A stretch of DNA of 64,000 bases from Phaffia rhodozyma. Its lineage: Eukaryota; Basidiomycota; Tremellomycetes; Cystofilobasidiales; Mrakiaceae. The stretch lies in contig JACGZH010000003.1 in NCBI GenBank assembly GCA_014706385.1, forward strand, positions 186,001 through 250,000, read 5' to 3'. This document shows positions 47,317 through 59,220 of this stretch, in pieces. Positions within the stretch are counted from its first letter, which is position 1. Each line of letters starts with the position of its first letter. A model generated the notes under the pieces. The model saw nothing but the letters and a program-made list of their open reading frames with translations. It did no database searches and was not told where the DNA came from. The translations under genes were made by a program, and so were the position numbers.

Positions 47317-49413
47317 TCAAACATTCAAAAAGTCCTCGAACCACGCTTCATCAGTCAACGCTTCACCAATCAACGCTTCTTCATGGTCTTCTTCGTCACT
47401 GGTTTCAGTGCTGTCGAACTCTTCATATTCTAACTGAAAATCAGTGAGCGTCCATGAGCGCGCCGATGCTCTATCCTTCTCTTTGACCTTTTCTTGCCTA
47501 GCATCGAACCAAACGATCCTGATAGCATTTCTAATGATCGTCTGGATGTGAGGAGGCGAAAGAAGAGTATGTTGCTTGTAACCCCATATGGTAAACAACG
47601 CATCTTGGGTGAGTACGAGACAGGAGACTTCTACCGATGGGGCCGTTGGAAGACAGAGCGCATTGGCAGGGGTCAAATAAGTGGTTGTAAGTGCTGATGG
47701 AAGAGGAAGGATGATGATATGATCACTTTGTGTATTTGAAAGACATTTCATTAGGGAAACAAAAAGAGATTAACGGAGTCAGACAGTATGCAGAGTAATT
47801 TCAGACATACGAGAAAGCGTACGTTGCTCCGAAAGCTGCACGTCCATCGTAGACTGACAACCAATTGACATTGCCCGTATATCTCTCCATACCTGTGACC
47901 AGAAACGGATCAAAGTCTCCTTCCCCGATCTCGACCTCGATATCGAAGAAACAACAAGTACTCTTCACTATCCTTAGCTTTTCCTCCCCTTCCGACGCTC
48001 TCAACACAGCGTGATAGTCCGTACAAACAAACAACCTGGACATGTATGAGAGTATGACGAGGTATGGACCATCTACTTGGCATGCAATTCATTCATTTCC
48101 ACCATAGGATGCCGCTGGACGGATATCTTCGAAGTCATCTGGTTCGATCATTCCTTTGTACACGACCTGCGCGCTCGCGAGCTCATCTGAGAACCCTAGC
48201 GCGCCTGGTCGACAAATAGTATAATGTGCAACAGATACAGTAAGCGGTAGAGGAAATATATCAAGTAGAGAACCAGTGAGAGAGCAGTAGCGTCGGATTG
48301 AGTGCTGATGGCGAAGAGCGAGGACAAGAGATGTCTTGTCTAGGTGACCCATGATACCTTCGTCATGGTTTATCGTTCGAAGGAAAGTCGGCCGATCAGA
48401 TGAAGCTAGTAGGTCATAGAACGTCGTGGTGCCCAGTCGAGAGGAAACAACAAGTATTCTATACAACTCAAACATCGTCTCATAAATCGTTTGTGATTTT
48501 CAGACGACAGAGACGAGTTACCTTGTTTGACCTACCCGTTTTTGAGATGAAACTCTCTCATTCCAGGGATAGCAGGAATTATACCCCATTTAACGAACTG
48601 CCCTCGAATGAAGTAACGAGGATTTTGTTCAGGCGGGAAATGTCTTAATTTTCAGATTTCCAAAGTATCTCCTCTGTTGAATACCCCAACACCTGCATCA
48701 GGATCATAATCTAGAGCATTATAATGGTTCACCTTCGGGCAACGATTCCGATCGAATACAAATAATACCTGATTCAACATAAAGCAAGTCTGAGATGAAA
48801 GGGGGAATAAAGAATACTTACCTCGCGGAACACGAAGAGCTGGACCATCGATTCAAGGCCATAGACTCTCATCTCTGACGAAATGAATGTCGTCAGTAGA
48901 AGTTGATTCTTCAGGTCAACTTTGAATCTCCAGAAACGTCTGTGGCGTGGCTTGTTTGGATAGATTCTGGACAGGTACATGGCAGCATCAGACTTGTTTA
49001 TATTCATTCTGTTTTGAATGACACCTTCTCAAGCAAAATAACGCAAATATAGTACCCATCAATCAGTTTAGATGTTGTCTCGAACATAAAACGTCGACCC
49101 TGATCTGATCACCAAGAGAGCGTTCGAAAAACTTACACAGCGCTTTCCAGCTGTATGCCTCTATCCAGGTCAACTTCCTAAACGATCTATTCTCGAGCTT
49201 CACACGTAGTTCTTTCAACAAATCTTCTGTGTTGCAATCGTCCAGTGCAATCTGACGTTTAGCCGACCGGGAGTATATCAGATCCTCATGTTCCCGAAAG
49301 AGTTGTGACCAGGTCAAGCATGTAGCCTCGAACGAGGCGAGTGTGGGTAAAGAAAGAGATAGGATGATCCGAAGACTTATCTCCGGAAGAAGACGAGACA
49401 GGATATCTGACAT
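47317..49413 (-). CDS. F-box protein, several exons
   Basis: The ATG at 49411-49413 starts an F-box (MSDILSRLLPEISLRIILSL, TLASFEATCLTWSQLFREHE). Following exons read YLSRIYPNKPRHRRFWRFKV, VLFVFDRNRCPKVNHYNALD and YFIRGQFVKWGIIPAIPGMR. They continue ELYRILVVSSRLGTTTFYDL, LFVCTDYHAVLRASEGEEKL, TGNVNWLSVYDGRAAFGATY and finally TIIRNAIRIVWFDARQEKVK, ending in an acidic tail before the stop at 47317. Strand-rich segments after the F-box suggest a substrate-binding beta structure of an SCF ubiquitin ligase, as in several basidiomycete F-box proteins. The joins after exon 1 (near 49130) and near 48640 do not resolve to one clean model, so exact exon borders are open. Confidence 0.7.
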
Positions 49414-50088
49414 TTCAGACGCCAGAATGGGGATGGTTAGAGATTCCTGAAGGAATCGTCGATCCCTGGCGTCTTATAGAACCAGACCGATGGGGTTCCC
49501 AGCGTTACCCTCATCTTGTCAGATCTGCGGTTAGCTAATTCCTAAACAGATATCGTATGGCGTATATGCTCTATTGATGCATATTTACAAGTGATGCTAT
49601 GGAATAGATGGTGCATGAATATAGCTGATGCAGAGAAGATCAGCATCATCGTCCCAGTATCGTTCTCGCAGGTCGAACATATTCAAATAGGTTAGCATAT
49701 CAGTAAGATTTGCACGCTATTGAGAAGGAAATAGTATGTTGAAGGAGGAAGATGACAACGTCTGTGATGGACATCGACAACTGACATACGACGAGTGATC
49801 TGGATTAACATTGTACTCACTGCCCGACAGGATATCCAAGGTGACTAACCTTCGGGGATACCCGATCTTGTTATGATCTAATATCCTTGGTCTGTCTTTT
49901 TCTGATAACTTTTGTGTAGAGATCTCTGTGTTGTCCGGCAGACCTTAGTCTATTGAAAGCGAAGCAAGAAGAAAAAAACAATGGACTGCTGCAGATCAAA
50001 GATAAGGAGCATCGATCGTTGAACAATAGACAGAAAAGAAAAGTGATATATTCATGAGAAGTTAAAGAACAACATGAGAGTATAGACA
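49414..50088. other. Intergenic: F-box promoter and urease 3' flank
   Basis: About 675 bp between two minus-strand genes. No reading frame or RNA gene recognised. Confidence 0.35.
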
Positions 50089-53000
50089 TTAGAACTTCGA
50101 AAAGTAAAAAAATCGACGAAAAATGGATTAGTCAAGTATTGAATAAATATCTTGTGATAGACAGAAAAGAGGTAGCTTACAAGCATGTACGCCTTCGTCA
50201 GCGGCAAGGTAATTGCAGGGGGAACGTCGCATAAGACTCCATCCGCACGGACGTCGTACGTCTCCGCATCGACTATCGAATCGGTGAAGCAAGCATAAGC
50301 AAAGGAAATGTTCAGCCAGATTTATCTTACATCTGGGTAAATCAGAAGAAGATCGAGACCAACCTTGCATAGTAGGAGTGATATCATTATGTTTGAGATC
50401 TTTCTTGGTCACCTTTCGACAGTTCTTAACGGCTTCCGCCCGTTTAGAAAGACCGTACGAGGCGATCGTACCGGAAGCAATCGAGTATTCAGATACCCAA
50501 ATAACTGAAGACATCGCGGCTGCTTTCGGGAATGACGCCCACATCGGTCGACCGTAGATTGGTTGAACCGTTGGGATAGATGCGTTTGCATCGCCCATCT
50601 AAATATATTCGTTTGCCCGTTGAATATGTGTCTCAAGTCAGTTCGTGCATCTTTAAGATGGAAGGAGGCAGATAAATGAAATTGACCTGTGCCCAAGCGA
50701 TGATACCACCTTTGATGACCATCTCTGGCTTTTGTCCGAAGTTCTATAGAAAATATCCCTCGTCAGCTCCTTTTTCGTGTTTCCAATATAGAAGATAGCA
50801 TTCTGAATACTAACTTCTGGCCTCCAGACGACTAGATCCGCCAGCTGGCCTGGGGCGACTTGCCCGATGAGATGCGACATTCCATGTGTGATTGCCCTGC
50901 ACAGTATAAAATGAAGTCAGCACCGACAACGAAGAGTACGGGTCTTGCATGATAGAACAATAGCAGGAAGAAAACTAACGGGTTGATCGTGTACTTTGCG
51001 ATGTATCGCTTAACTCGGTTGTTGTCTCTTCCCTGCTCATCTCCTTTCAACGGACCGAGGAGCTCGCGCATCTTGGCAGCTGTTCGCCAGGTTCTAGAAA
51101 CGACTTCTCCGATTCGACCCATAGCTTGGGCATCGGAACTTTGAGCAGACAGATTATCCAACGAGCAAAGACAAGTGAGCAGAGCAAATCCTATTTCTAT
51201 CCACAACCTTGACATGTACTCACCTGATCATAGCTGTCATTATAAATAGAACACAGAACTTGAGTCAGAAACGCTCATTCTGGGATGGATTTCTAACAGC
51301 CAAGTTGAGAGATACTTACAAATAGCTCCCATGTCCTGAAGCAAATCTTCAGCGGCCACAGTTTCTGTACAATCGTCCATGTTCCACAATATACTAGATC
51401 AGCCGTTGCCAATCTCGAAAACGATATATATGTCACGTACCAGCTCTGATTCGAGAATCTGCAAAAGCAATGTCTTCAGGAATTGATTTACTGTGAAACC
51501 ATGAGATGCATAAGCTGATAGAACGCTGATTGAAGATCTTGTAAGGAGGTAAACGGATAACCACGCTTACTCCAAGTGGTGGCAGACCATCAGCATCTAC
51601 ATCGATATGCGAACAAACGTGCGTTTGAAGTTTGACGGAGGATTAGTCACTTGGGAACTGTATTGCAGGTAATGATAAGAGAACATTATTTGATCAACTT
51701 ACATCCAGATGCTCGTCTAGAGTGTTGTTGGTGAAAGGCCGGGTTGGATTTGTTGAAGAAGGTAACACATTCTCCTGACCACACACGACAATGATATCTG
51801 GGGCATGTCCACCCCCGGCACCTTCGGTGTGGTAACTGTGTTGAAGGAGGTGCCGACCAGAGATGTTTGATCAGCTAATGAGAACCTATCTAGAGCGAAG
51901 AAAAGACAAGGCAACCAACGTGTGAATCGTTCGGCCCTTAAAGGCGGCGATAGTACCTAGCAGTTTAACAAAGTAGTTGTAGGACGTGTCAGATTATACG
52001 AGCAAGTCGCACTTCTTCCCTTGTGAATGTATCAAGCTCATATATGAGACTTACTTTCGACAAAGCCGGATTCATTGAGTGTATCAGTGTGGATGTTGGT
52101 CTATATAGATAGTTTCATACGGCACGAGCTCAATACAATGAACTAAATTCAGTGTCATATGCCGAGGAAGCAGCACTCACCTGGACGTCGTACTCATCTG
52201 CGATTGACAGACAGCAGTCAATATTGCTTGGAGTAGTTCCCCAGTCCTCGTGAAGCTTGAGCCCACAAGCTCCTGATCTGACGCTATCTCTCAACCCTTC
52301 TTTTCCTGAATCGTTGCCTTTGGAGGTGAAGGCATAGTTCAGGGGAAGTCCATCCGTAGCAGACCTGAGAAAATATCAATGATAATCAAGAAACAAGGGA
52401 AAGAAACAAGTATGTCGTCATGAGTGTGGTTTCGGACAGGTGGTAAAGCCTAGTACATAAGAACAGAGATAGTGAAGCTATACTAACATCATAGCCTTCA
52501 TGTAAAACTCTGAAGGAGTACACGTTGTCGCGCATGTTCCCGCAGCCGGACCTGTACCTCCTCCGATGAGTGTTGTAATTCCCGAAGCGAGGGCCTATTT
52601 TGGATGTTTCAATCGAACGTCAGGGAAAGAGTTAGCAGCCAAATACGATGTTTCGATGATGTACGGATGAGACCGAAAGAAAAGAGGAAGTGGAAAACAT
52701 GACGAACCTCAATGGAAGTATCTGGACAGATATAATGCACATGTGCGTCGATAGCTCCAGCGGTGATAATAAATTTCTCACCAGCGATGACCTTTCATTC
52801 AGGGTAGTTACAAGGATTAGGTTGGATCAATTATGTGCACTATACGACATATCGTTGGACAAGACAGAGATCGCATGAAAAATATGGCGAACCTCAGTAT
52901 TGACTCCGACAATCATACCAGGCGTCACGTTCTCCATGATATCCGGATTTCCAGCCTTTCCAATAGCTTGGATGAGGCCGCCTTTGATTCCAATATCCGC

Positions 53001-55125
53001 CTACCGAGAACAGGAACAGATTTCGATACTTGAAGTCAGCCCTCTCTGTAAGGCTATTGAGGACCCTCATCTCTCTCTTATCGTCTTCGGTATGCATGCC
53101 AACCGTACGGACCTTGTAAATTCCACTCCAATCGACGATGAGCGCGTTGGTGATTACGCAATCGAGACTCTCGCTATCTTTCTTGTTTGTTGCCTGACCC
53201 TGACCGTCTCGCAGTGATTTTCCTCCTCCGAATTTGCATTCATCACTAGAAAGGTCAAAGTTCGCGTAAGTTTGCCTTCACGAGAACTTTTTCAGGATGA
53301 AAGCAAGGATATTTGAAATGGTATTTACCCATAAACAGTTAAATCGTCCTCGACTTCAATCCACATCTCGGTGTCACCTAGTCTGGAAGATTGAGTGAAC
53401 AGTCAAGGAAACGCAGCATCAGAATCTCATCCATCTCCGCAAGGTTCGTCAACTATGTTGGTGTGCATCGATTTCAAGAGCACTAACCTAACTCGGTCTC
53501 CAGTAGTCGGTCCATACATGCTGGCATCTAAAACCCGAATAGAACAGCCGATATCGTTAAGATCAACTAGTCTTCTATGTTGTGCTTCTGTTCTGACTAT
53601 TTGGTCATGGGTTTCAAGAAAATAAAGCAAATCAGACGCACATGTTTCCCTAGAAATAACCTTTGGTTCACCCTTGTTCACCCCTTCCGTTTGGACTACA
53701 TGTTCGAATCCACCTTTGGTCAAGTTATCCAAGATCTCAGCCCACTTAGCATCAGAAGGGTCATATATCCCTGATCCCAGGCTAGATCCACCATAAATAG
53801 TTTTGTTCCCAGAGATGGAGACAAGAGCGACTGTGCGCGACTCTCCAGCTTAATTTTTAGGCGCGCGATTTGGAGAGAACGATCAGATTGAGTCCAAACA
53901 AATAATGATGATTTGTCAAGAGATTGATAACAATCAATACTCACGTTCAAATCGCACAGCTGTTCCACTGATTTAGGGATGTATGTATCGTCAGAACCAT
54001 AACTCGTCAGAAATATCCTTGAATTAGAATAAATGAAACGATGGAACGCACGCAGGAATGTCTAGATGCTTTCCGTAAGCCAGTCGACGGTCAAATGAGA
54101 GCTTGGGGTTGGTCTCAAGGAAGTTGTAGTCTATGTATGAAAAGTCAAGGAGTTTCAGTGAAGCTCAACTATCAATCAGACATTAAGCATGAACTGTAAG
54201 TATACTCACGTGATCCGACCTGGTAGATTCTCAAATCGATACATTAATGGTCAGAGTATTCTGAAACTATAAGATCAATGGTGATGATGATGAGGATCTT
54301 GTTAATGATCATATACGAACCTGAACCGGTCTATCTCCTACGTTTGTCACCTTGATTCTAACCCGATCCCTTCCTTTGTTGAGCTCAATTCCAGTCTTGA
54401 GGCAGACGATCGCCCCGGCCGCCTGTGCTGCCGAGTACGCGTCCGGTGCATCGAGAGGGAAGAGATCCTGGGAGGGAATGGGTAAAAATGAACCATACAA
54501 CGCGTTGGAAAGATTGCCATCGTCTGACGAAATTGGCTCATGGACGGTCACAAGGAATGTTCTTGAACCAAGAAAAGTATACGGTGTGATACAATGAATT
54601 TGAATGAGTGTTTCTCTTCCGAAGACAAATCACGTGGCCATGATATCCTGGTAAAACTCACCCTGACAAGGAGAGTCCGATCAATGGAGTAGAAAAGTTT
54701 GGTTCAGCCTTCGATAGTATCAACAGCGAAACAGAGTAAGAACTAACCATCTGGAAAGGTTCCTTCGACCATGACCTCTTCTAACAAATGCACAACGCCA
54801 GGCATGACATGCCGTCTTCCAAGCATCTCCTTTCCGAGCTGCATCAGCTCTGCAACCGAGTGGTTTCCATCACGAATAAATTCCTGAAGCTGAGTAGCGA
54901 TCAAAGCGGTTGCTTCGGTTTGGTTGAGTTTGAGTCCTCTAGCCAGTCGCTTCTGTGCAAGGAATCCTACCTGAGGTTAAGATATGAAAGAGATTATCAG
55001 AGACGCGAGCCATCCGAAGTGTCAGTCAATGGGCGATAAGAATTAAACGATATATTGACGGCAAATAAAAAAGGACTCGCTTGATGAAGAAGGATCTTAT
55101 CTTGATCCCTGGGTAAAAGCCGCAT
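50089..55125 (-). CDS. URE1: Urease, single-chain eukaryotic type, about 20 exons
   Basis: The ATG at 55123-55125 gives [15 protein letters not shown] (exon 55081-55125), joined through a GC-AG intron (54971-55080) to [20 protein letters not shown], the gamma-like part. The beta- and alpha-like parts follow, including [12 protein letters not shown] and [12 protein letters not shown]. The nickel site is complete: [12 protein letters not shown] (His pair), [13 protein letters not shown] (carbamylated Lys), [14 protein letters not shown] and [17 protein letters not shown] (His ligands). The mobile flap MLMVCHHLE has Cys and catalytic His. The end LPLTKAYML joins a final 6-nt exon (Phe-stop, 50089-50094). 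Urease splits urea into ammonia and carbamate and needs accessory proteins to load nickel; none are in this window. Urease activity is a standard trait of basidiomycete yeasts. Confidence 0.96.
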
Positions 55126-55382
55126 GTTAAACGAGTCAAAGAGTACCAATCAAGAGTATAAGAACAGGTGCGACAGAGATGGAAGAGAAGGGATCTGTAC
55201 GCGGACGGGCAGGAAGGAGAAGATGGAGAAATGGCTTATCGCCCGGGCGGTTTCCATGGTGACGAAATAATTTCCCACCAAATTATTTTTTAATAATTTC
55301 TTGTTCAACCTCCTACGTGGATACAAGACCTAAACCCTGACGGCGAACTCAATAGTCTTGCACAAACTTCCTATCTCTTATA
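55126..55382. promoter_or_regulatory. Divergent promoter region urease/YTM1
   Basis: 257 bp, with an AT-rich core (AAATTATTTTTTAATAATTT, about 55280-55300) that could position transcription of either gene. Confidence 0.4.
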
Positions 55383-57224
55383 ATGACCACCACACAGACC
55401 CCTACGGTCAACCTTCCCGTCAGACTCTTCACTAGGTCCACAAAATATGCCATCCCACCAGATCAGTACTTGATCCCATCCCATTGGAAGCGGTTCCAGC
55501 TCTCTCAGTTGATCAACAAGGTTCTCGACCTAGCTTCCACTTCGCCTGTTCCGTTCGACTTTGTGATCGACGGAGAGCTCCTCAGAGGTAGCTTGGGTGA
55601 CTGGAGTCAAAGCAAAGGACAGGGTGATGGTGGAGAGAGTGTGTTGGAGATCGAGTATATTGAGAGTGTGCTGCCGCCGACATTATTGAACACCTACCAG
55701 CATGACGACTGGGTTTCTTCTGTTTCCGCTCAAAAGAAAGGGTGAGTTTTATGTTCAACCATTATCATGTGCTATCTTGCTATGTCTCGCCCGTATGAGG
55801 TATCAACGGGGTCGTTCTTCACAGGGATGGCGAGCTGGCGACACGCAATGTTCAATATTCTATCTACAGATCCTAAACGCGCATTCAACTGGGCTAAATC
55901 CCTGCTTCTCTTTCGATTGCCCGCTTAATCAGATTCTTCCTTACGGGTTCATATGATTCTCGACTTCGAGTGTTCTCACATGCCCAAAATTTGATCTGCA
56001 CCATCCCTACCGGATCTTCTACCGGTGGAGTCACTGATGTCTGCTGGTTGTCCTCGCCTTCCTTCTCTGGTTCTTCCAACGAAGACTGGTTGGCGTCCGG
56101 AAACATGGACGGAATCACTCGAGTCTTTTCGTTTCCCTCTCTTTCAACTGCTAACCCTTCTGCTCTCCTTGAAGGGTCCACCCTTAAAGCCAAAGCTCAA
56201 CTGGAGCTCCACCACCATACGTCTCCCATCTCGTCCATTCAGTCAAATTCACCCACAACCGAGTCTTCGTCCTCCGGCTCGAGCCTCATTCTGACGTCTT
56301 CTTGGGATTCCACTCTGGCAATCTTCAACCTCTCCCCCCTTCCTACGGCTCATGATCCTTCCGTACCGGCACCGATCAAGCAGTCCAACAGGGAAAGCAA
56401 ACGACGCAAGTTGGACACCGCGTTGATCGAGGAGCAGGAACTCGAAGCTAAAGAGGTTACTGAGGGTCTCGAGGTCGGACAGGGTGGTTGGCGATTGGGA
56501 CCTCAAGTCGTGCTGAAGGGCCACCAGGCTAGGGTTGGCAGAGCGATCTGGGGACGAGAAGAAGGTAGAGTATGGAGTTGTGCATGGGACGGAAGTGTGA
56601 GAGGATGGGATGTCGATTTGGAGATGAATCACTTGACCAAAGTTCGCCCTTTTCTTCGACATGCTCTAACCTTTCGTCGCATTCTTAATACAAGCGCTGA
56701 CACCCCGTGGATAAACTATCTATGACTCTTACAGCAAGGGCCCTCGGATAAGATCTGTCTCGATATGGACCTTATGGCTGGAACGGGCAATGTCCTCGCC
56801 ACCTCCCATGCAGATCGAACTGTTTCTCTTTGGGACACTCGAGAAGGTTAGTTCCTCTCTTTAGGTCTCGATTTGTGTTTTCGCTTCGTCTGATGTCTGT
56901 TCTCGGTTCTTTTTACTCGGACCATCCTGTTGTAAATCAGAATCAACCGTCATCTCGCTGTCCTTCCCCTCTGCTCACACCTCTTCTATCCCGCTCATCC
57001 GATCCCACCCGACATCCTCCCACCTTCTCTTCACCGCCGGGCACGACGGTCAGATCAAGATCTGGGATGCTCGATCACCCAAGCAGGCTTTGCTAGGCGT
57101 GAAGAGAGAACTCAAGGAGGACAAGAAGGGTATGGAGAAGCTTCTAGGAGGTGACTGGGACGGAGAGTTGTTGGGAGTAGGAGGAGAGGCTTGTGAGTTG
57201 GAGGTCTACAGAGGCAAGATCTGA
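55383..57224 (+). CDS. YTM1: YTM1/WDR12 ribosome-biogenesis WD40 protein, 487 aa
   Basis: Four exons, 55383-55741, 55933-56641, 56735-56846 and 56941-57224, total 1464 nt. The N-terminal NLE/UBL domain is clear: VNLPVRLFTRSTKYAIPPDQ, FQLSQLINKVLDL, VPFDFVIDGELLRGSL and the linker YQHDDWVSSVS. WD repeats follow: FLTGSYDSRLRVFSHAQN, EDWLASGNMDGITRVFSFPS, SSWDSTLAIFNL, RVWSCAWDGSVRGWDV, LATSHADRTVSLWDTRE and FTAGHDGQIKIWDARSP. Ytm1 acts with Erb1 and Nop7 on pre-60S subunits; its UBL binds the MIDAS domain of Rea1, whose partner IPI3 is also encoded in this window. A charged Lys/Glu insert lies inside the propeller. The first intron (191 nt) is long for this genome, so a small extra exon there is possible. 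Confidence 0.9.
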
Positions 57225-57515
57225 GTGTGAATTTCAGAAGAAGGGTTAAGTGTGGGTAGGTCTGGATGTAGTTTTGTTAGATGACTCGCATGTTTATTGT
57301 CTCAGTGGTGTGTCTTTGTCTCCGCCGATGGACAGAGAGTGATTAGATTGAGCACGAAAAGAGACAAAATCTGCATAGAATGAGATACAAGACGCCGATA
57401 CGACTAACAAACTTTACAAAGACGCCGAACTAGAATCCCGATAGCCAGTACAAAAGAAGAGGACGCAGTCACCCATATTGACTAAGGTGCCTGACGATAA
57501 GTACAAAAGAATATT

Positions 57516-58885
57516 TCAAAGCCGAGATTTCGCAGCCTTCTTGGCAGACCATCTCTGAGCCAGACCTGCTGGGATCTGTTCTCGCTGTTTGATCATAAAC
57601 ACCCCTCGTTCATCTGGAATGGTGTATAGCGAGGCCGAGGTCTTTGGATCTGGATGGGTGCTTGCATGGAGGAAGGCAGAGACGACATCTTGGATTTTGG
57701 AGAAGTCTGATTTTATTGGTGATCGGCAATTAAGCACATGTTTGAAGATGAACAGTAAATATTGAATCAACAGACGTCAATATTGGAGGCACTGAAGTAG
57801 TAAAAGGAGAACACCACTTACTTCCTACTTGAGGTTTGAAATCCGTAGGTAGCAGAGGTGTCTGGACATAATATGGACAGATCAACCCTAGTCTGACCTT
57901 CTCCGTCTCTGATCGTTCTTTCATTCCATTCATCAGACCAAGCACTCCCGCCTTGGAGGCAGAATACTGAACGGCTTCCGGTCGAGTCCCAAATAAGCTC
58001 GCCATGGAACCTGTGATGACGAGTGAGCGGAGGGAGGCTGTCGATACCGGTTGACGAGCGAAATAGTGAAATGCGAGGGACGAAGAGTACAGAGGAGCAT
58101 GAAGATTGATCTCTAACGTCTTGAGGTTGGGTGGTAGGGCTGAAACGATGCAGCACGAGAAGGTCAGTCTTCTAACGGGGAGAATGCATATCCTCGTATA
58201 GAGGTGGTCGGTTGATCACGTACGCTCGCCCTGACTATCTTCCTCCTTGAATTCAGCCAGCTCGGTGACTACAGAATCAGAAATAAAGTCAAAAGAACAA
58301 CAGTCAGTTCTAATCTTGTGAGATTGATCTGAGTGGAAGGAGCTGATTTAGGCAGGATATGTATGAGTGCAAAGTTCACTGACCTCCAGCATTGGGAAGG
58401 ACGACGTTGATGCTTCCAAACCTGCAAACGTGCGAATTTAATCAGTCATCCCATTAATGATCAGGGCCAGAGAGTAGAGACACCAGAACGACATACGTCT
58501 TGAATCCCAACTTGAACAATTCGACTTGATCCTCCCATTTGGTCACATCACATATCGACCAGACGCTCTTCCTTGTTATGAAGAATGATGAACCGATCAT
58601 GGCGTTAGAAACTGGACCGACGAATGACAATCTACCTACTAGGTACTTCGAAAACACAAAGAAAATCCGATGAAACTCAACTCACCCTCCAGCCTGTTCT
58701 ACCTCCTTCGAGACCTTCCTCAGTCCGTCCTCATTCAAGTCTCCCAACACGAGGTTTGCACCAAAGCTGCCGAACCTAATAGCCACTTCCCTACCGATTC
58801 CTGAGGCCGCGCCTGTCAAAACTACAGTTTGGTTTTTGAGACGCGAGCCATAGGCGGCTGCTTCAGAGGAAGATATATCGGTCAT
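57516..58885 (-). CDS. Short-chain dehydrogenase/reductase (SDR, 15-PGDH-like)
   Basis: The start MTDISSSEAAAYGSRLKNQT is followed by the cofactor motif VVLTGAASGIGREVAIRFGS and NLVLGDLNEDGL, whose Asp favours NAD(H). After introns come DVTKWEDQVELF, INVVLPNAG (NAG motif), LKTLEINLHAPLYSSSLAF, the Ser of the active site in RSLVITGSMASLFG, and VQYSASKAGVLGLMNGMKE (YxxxK). The tail reads LICPYYVQTPLLPTDFKPQV and QREQIPAGLAQRWSAKKAAK, ending in SRL, a peroxisomal targeting signal type 1 variant. The catalytic Ser-Tyr-Lys set is complete. The substrate is unknown; the SRL terminus suggests work inside peroxisomes. About six exons; inner borders not all checked. Confidence 0.85.
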
Positions 58886-59220
58886 GGTTTGAGAGGGAGT
58901 TTGAAAGTGTATACAACTATTTAGTATGAGATGAAAGTCGAACCAAGAGCAACCTCATCCATCAAGAGACGCTTTAAAGGATAGAAGGAAAGGTCACTCG
59001 ATATTCTCATTAGGCCGACCCGGCTAAGCAGCAGCCGGGTGAAGCCGAACGAAGGTTAGATAACATAAATGAATACTGCTGAAATTCAAATAATTTAGTC
59101 TAACTGAAACCATCGGCTTCGTCCGAAGCCGCCTCATCCAGATAGCACGGAGGAAAAAAGATGATATAAGAAGACGGAAGAAAGGAAGCGTTCTTTCCAA
59201 GTCTTCTCTGATTAGCCATC
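58886..59220. promoter_or_regulatory. Divergent promoter region SDR/M28 peptidase
   Basis: 335 bp. It contains a short inverted pair around 59018-59046 (CCCGGCTAAGCAGCAGCCGGG, arms CCCGGCT/AGCCGGG), possibly a factor-binding palindrome. Confidence 0.4.
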
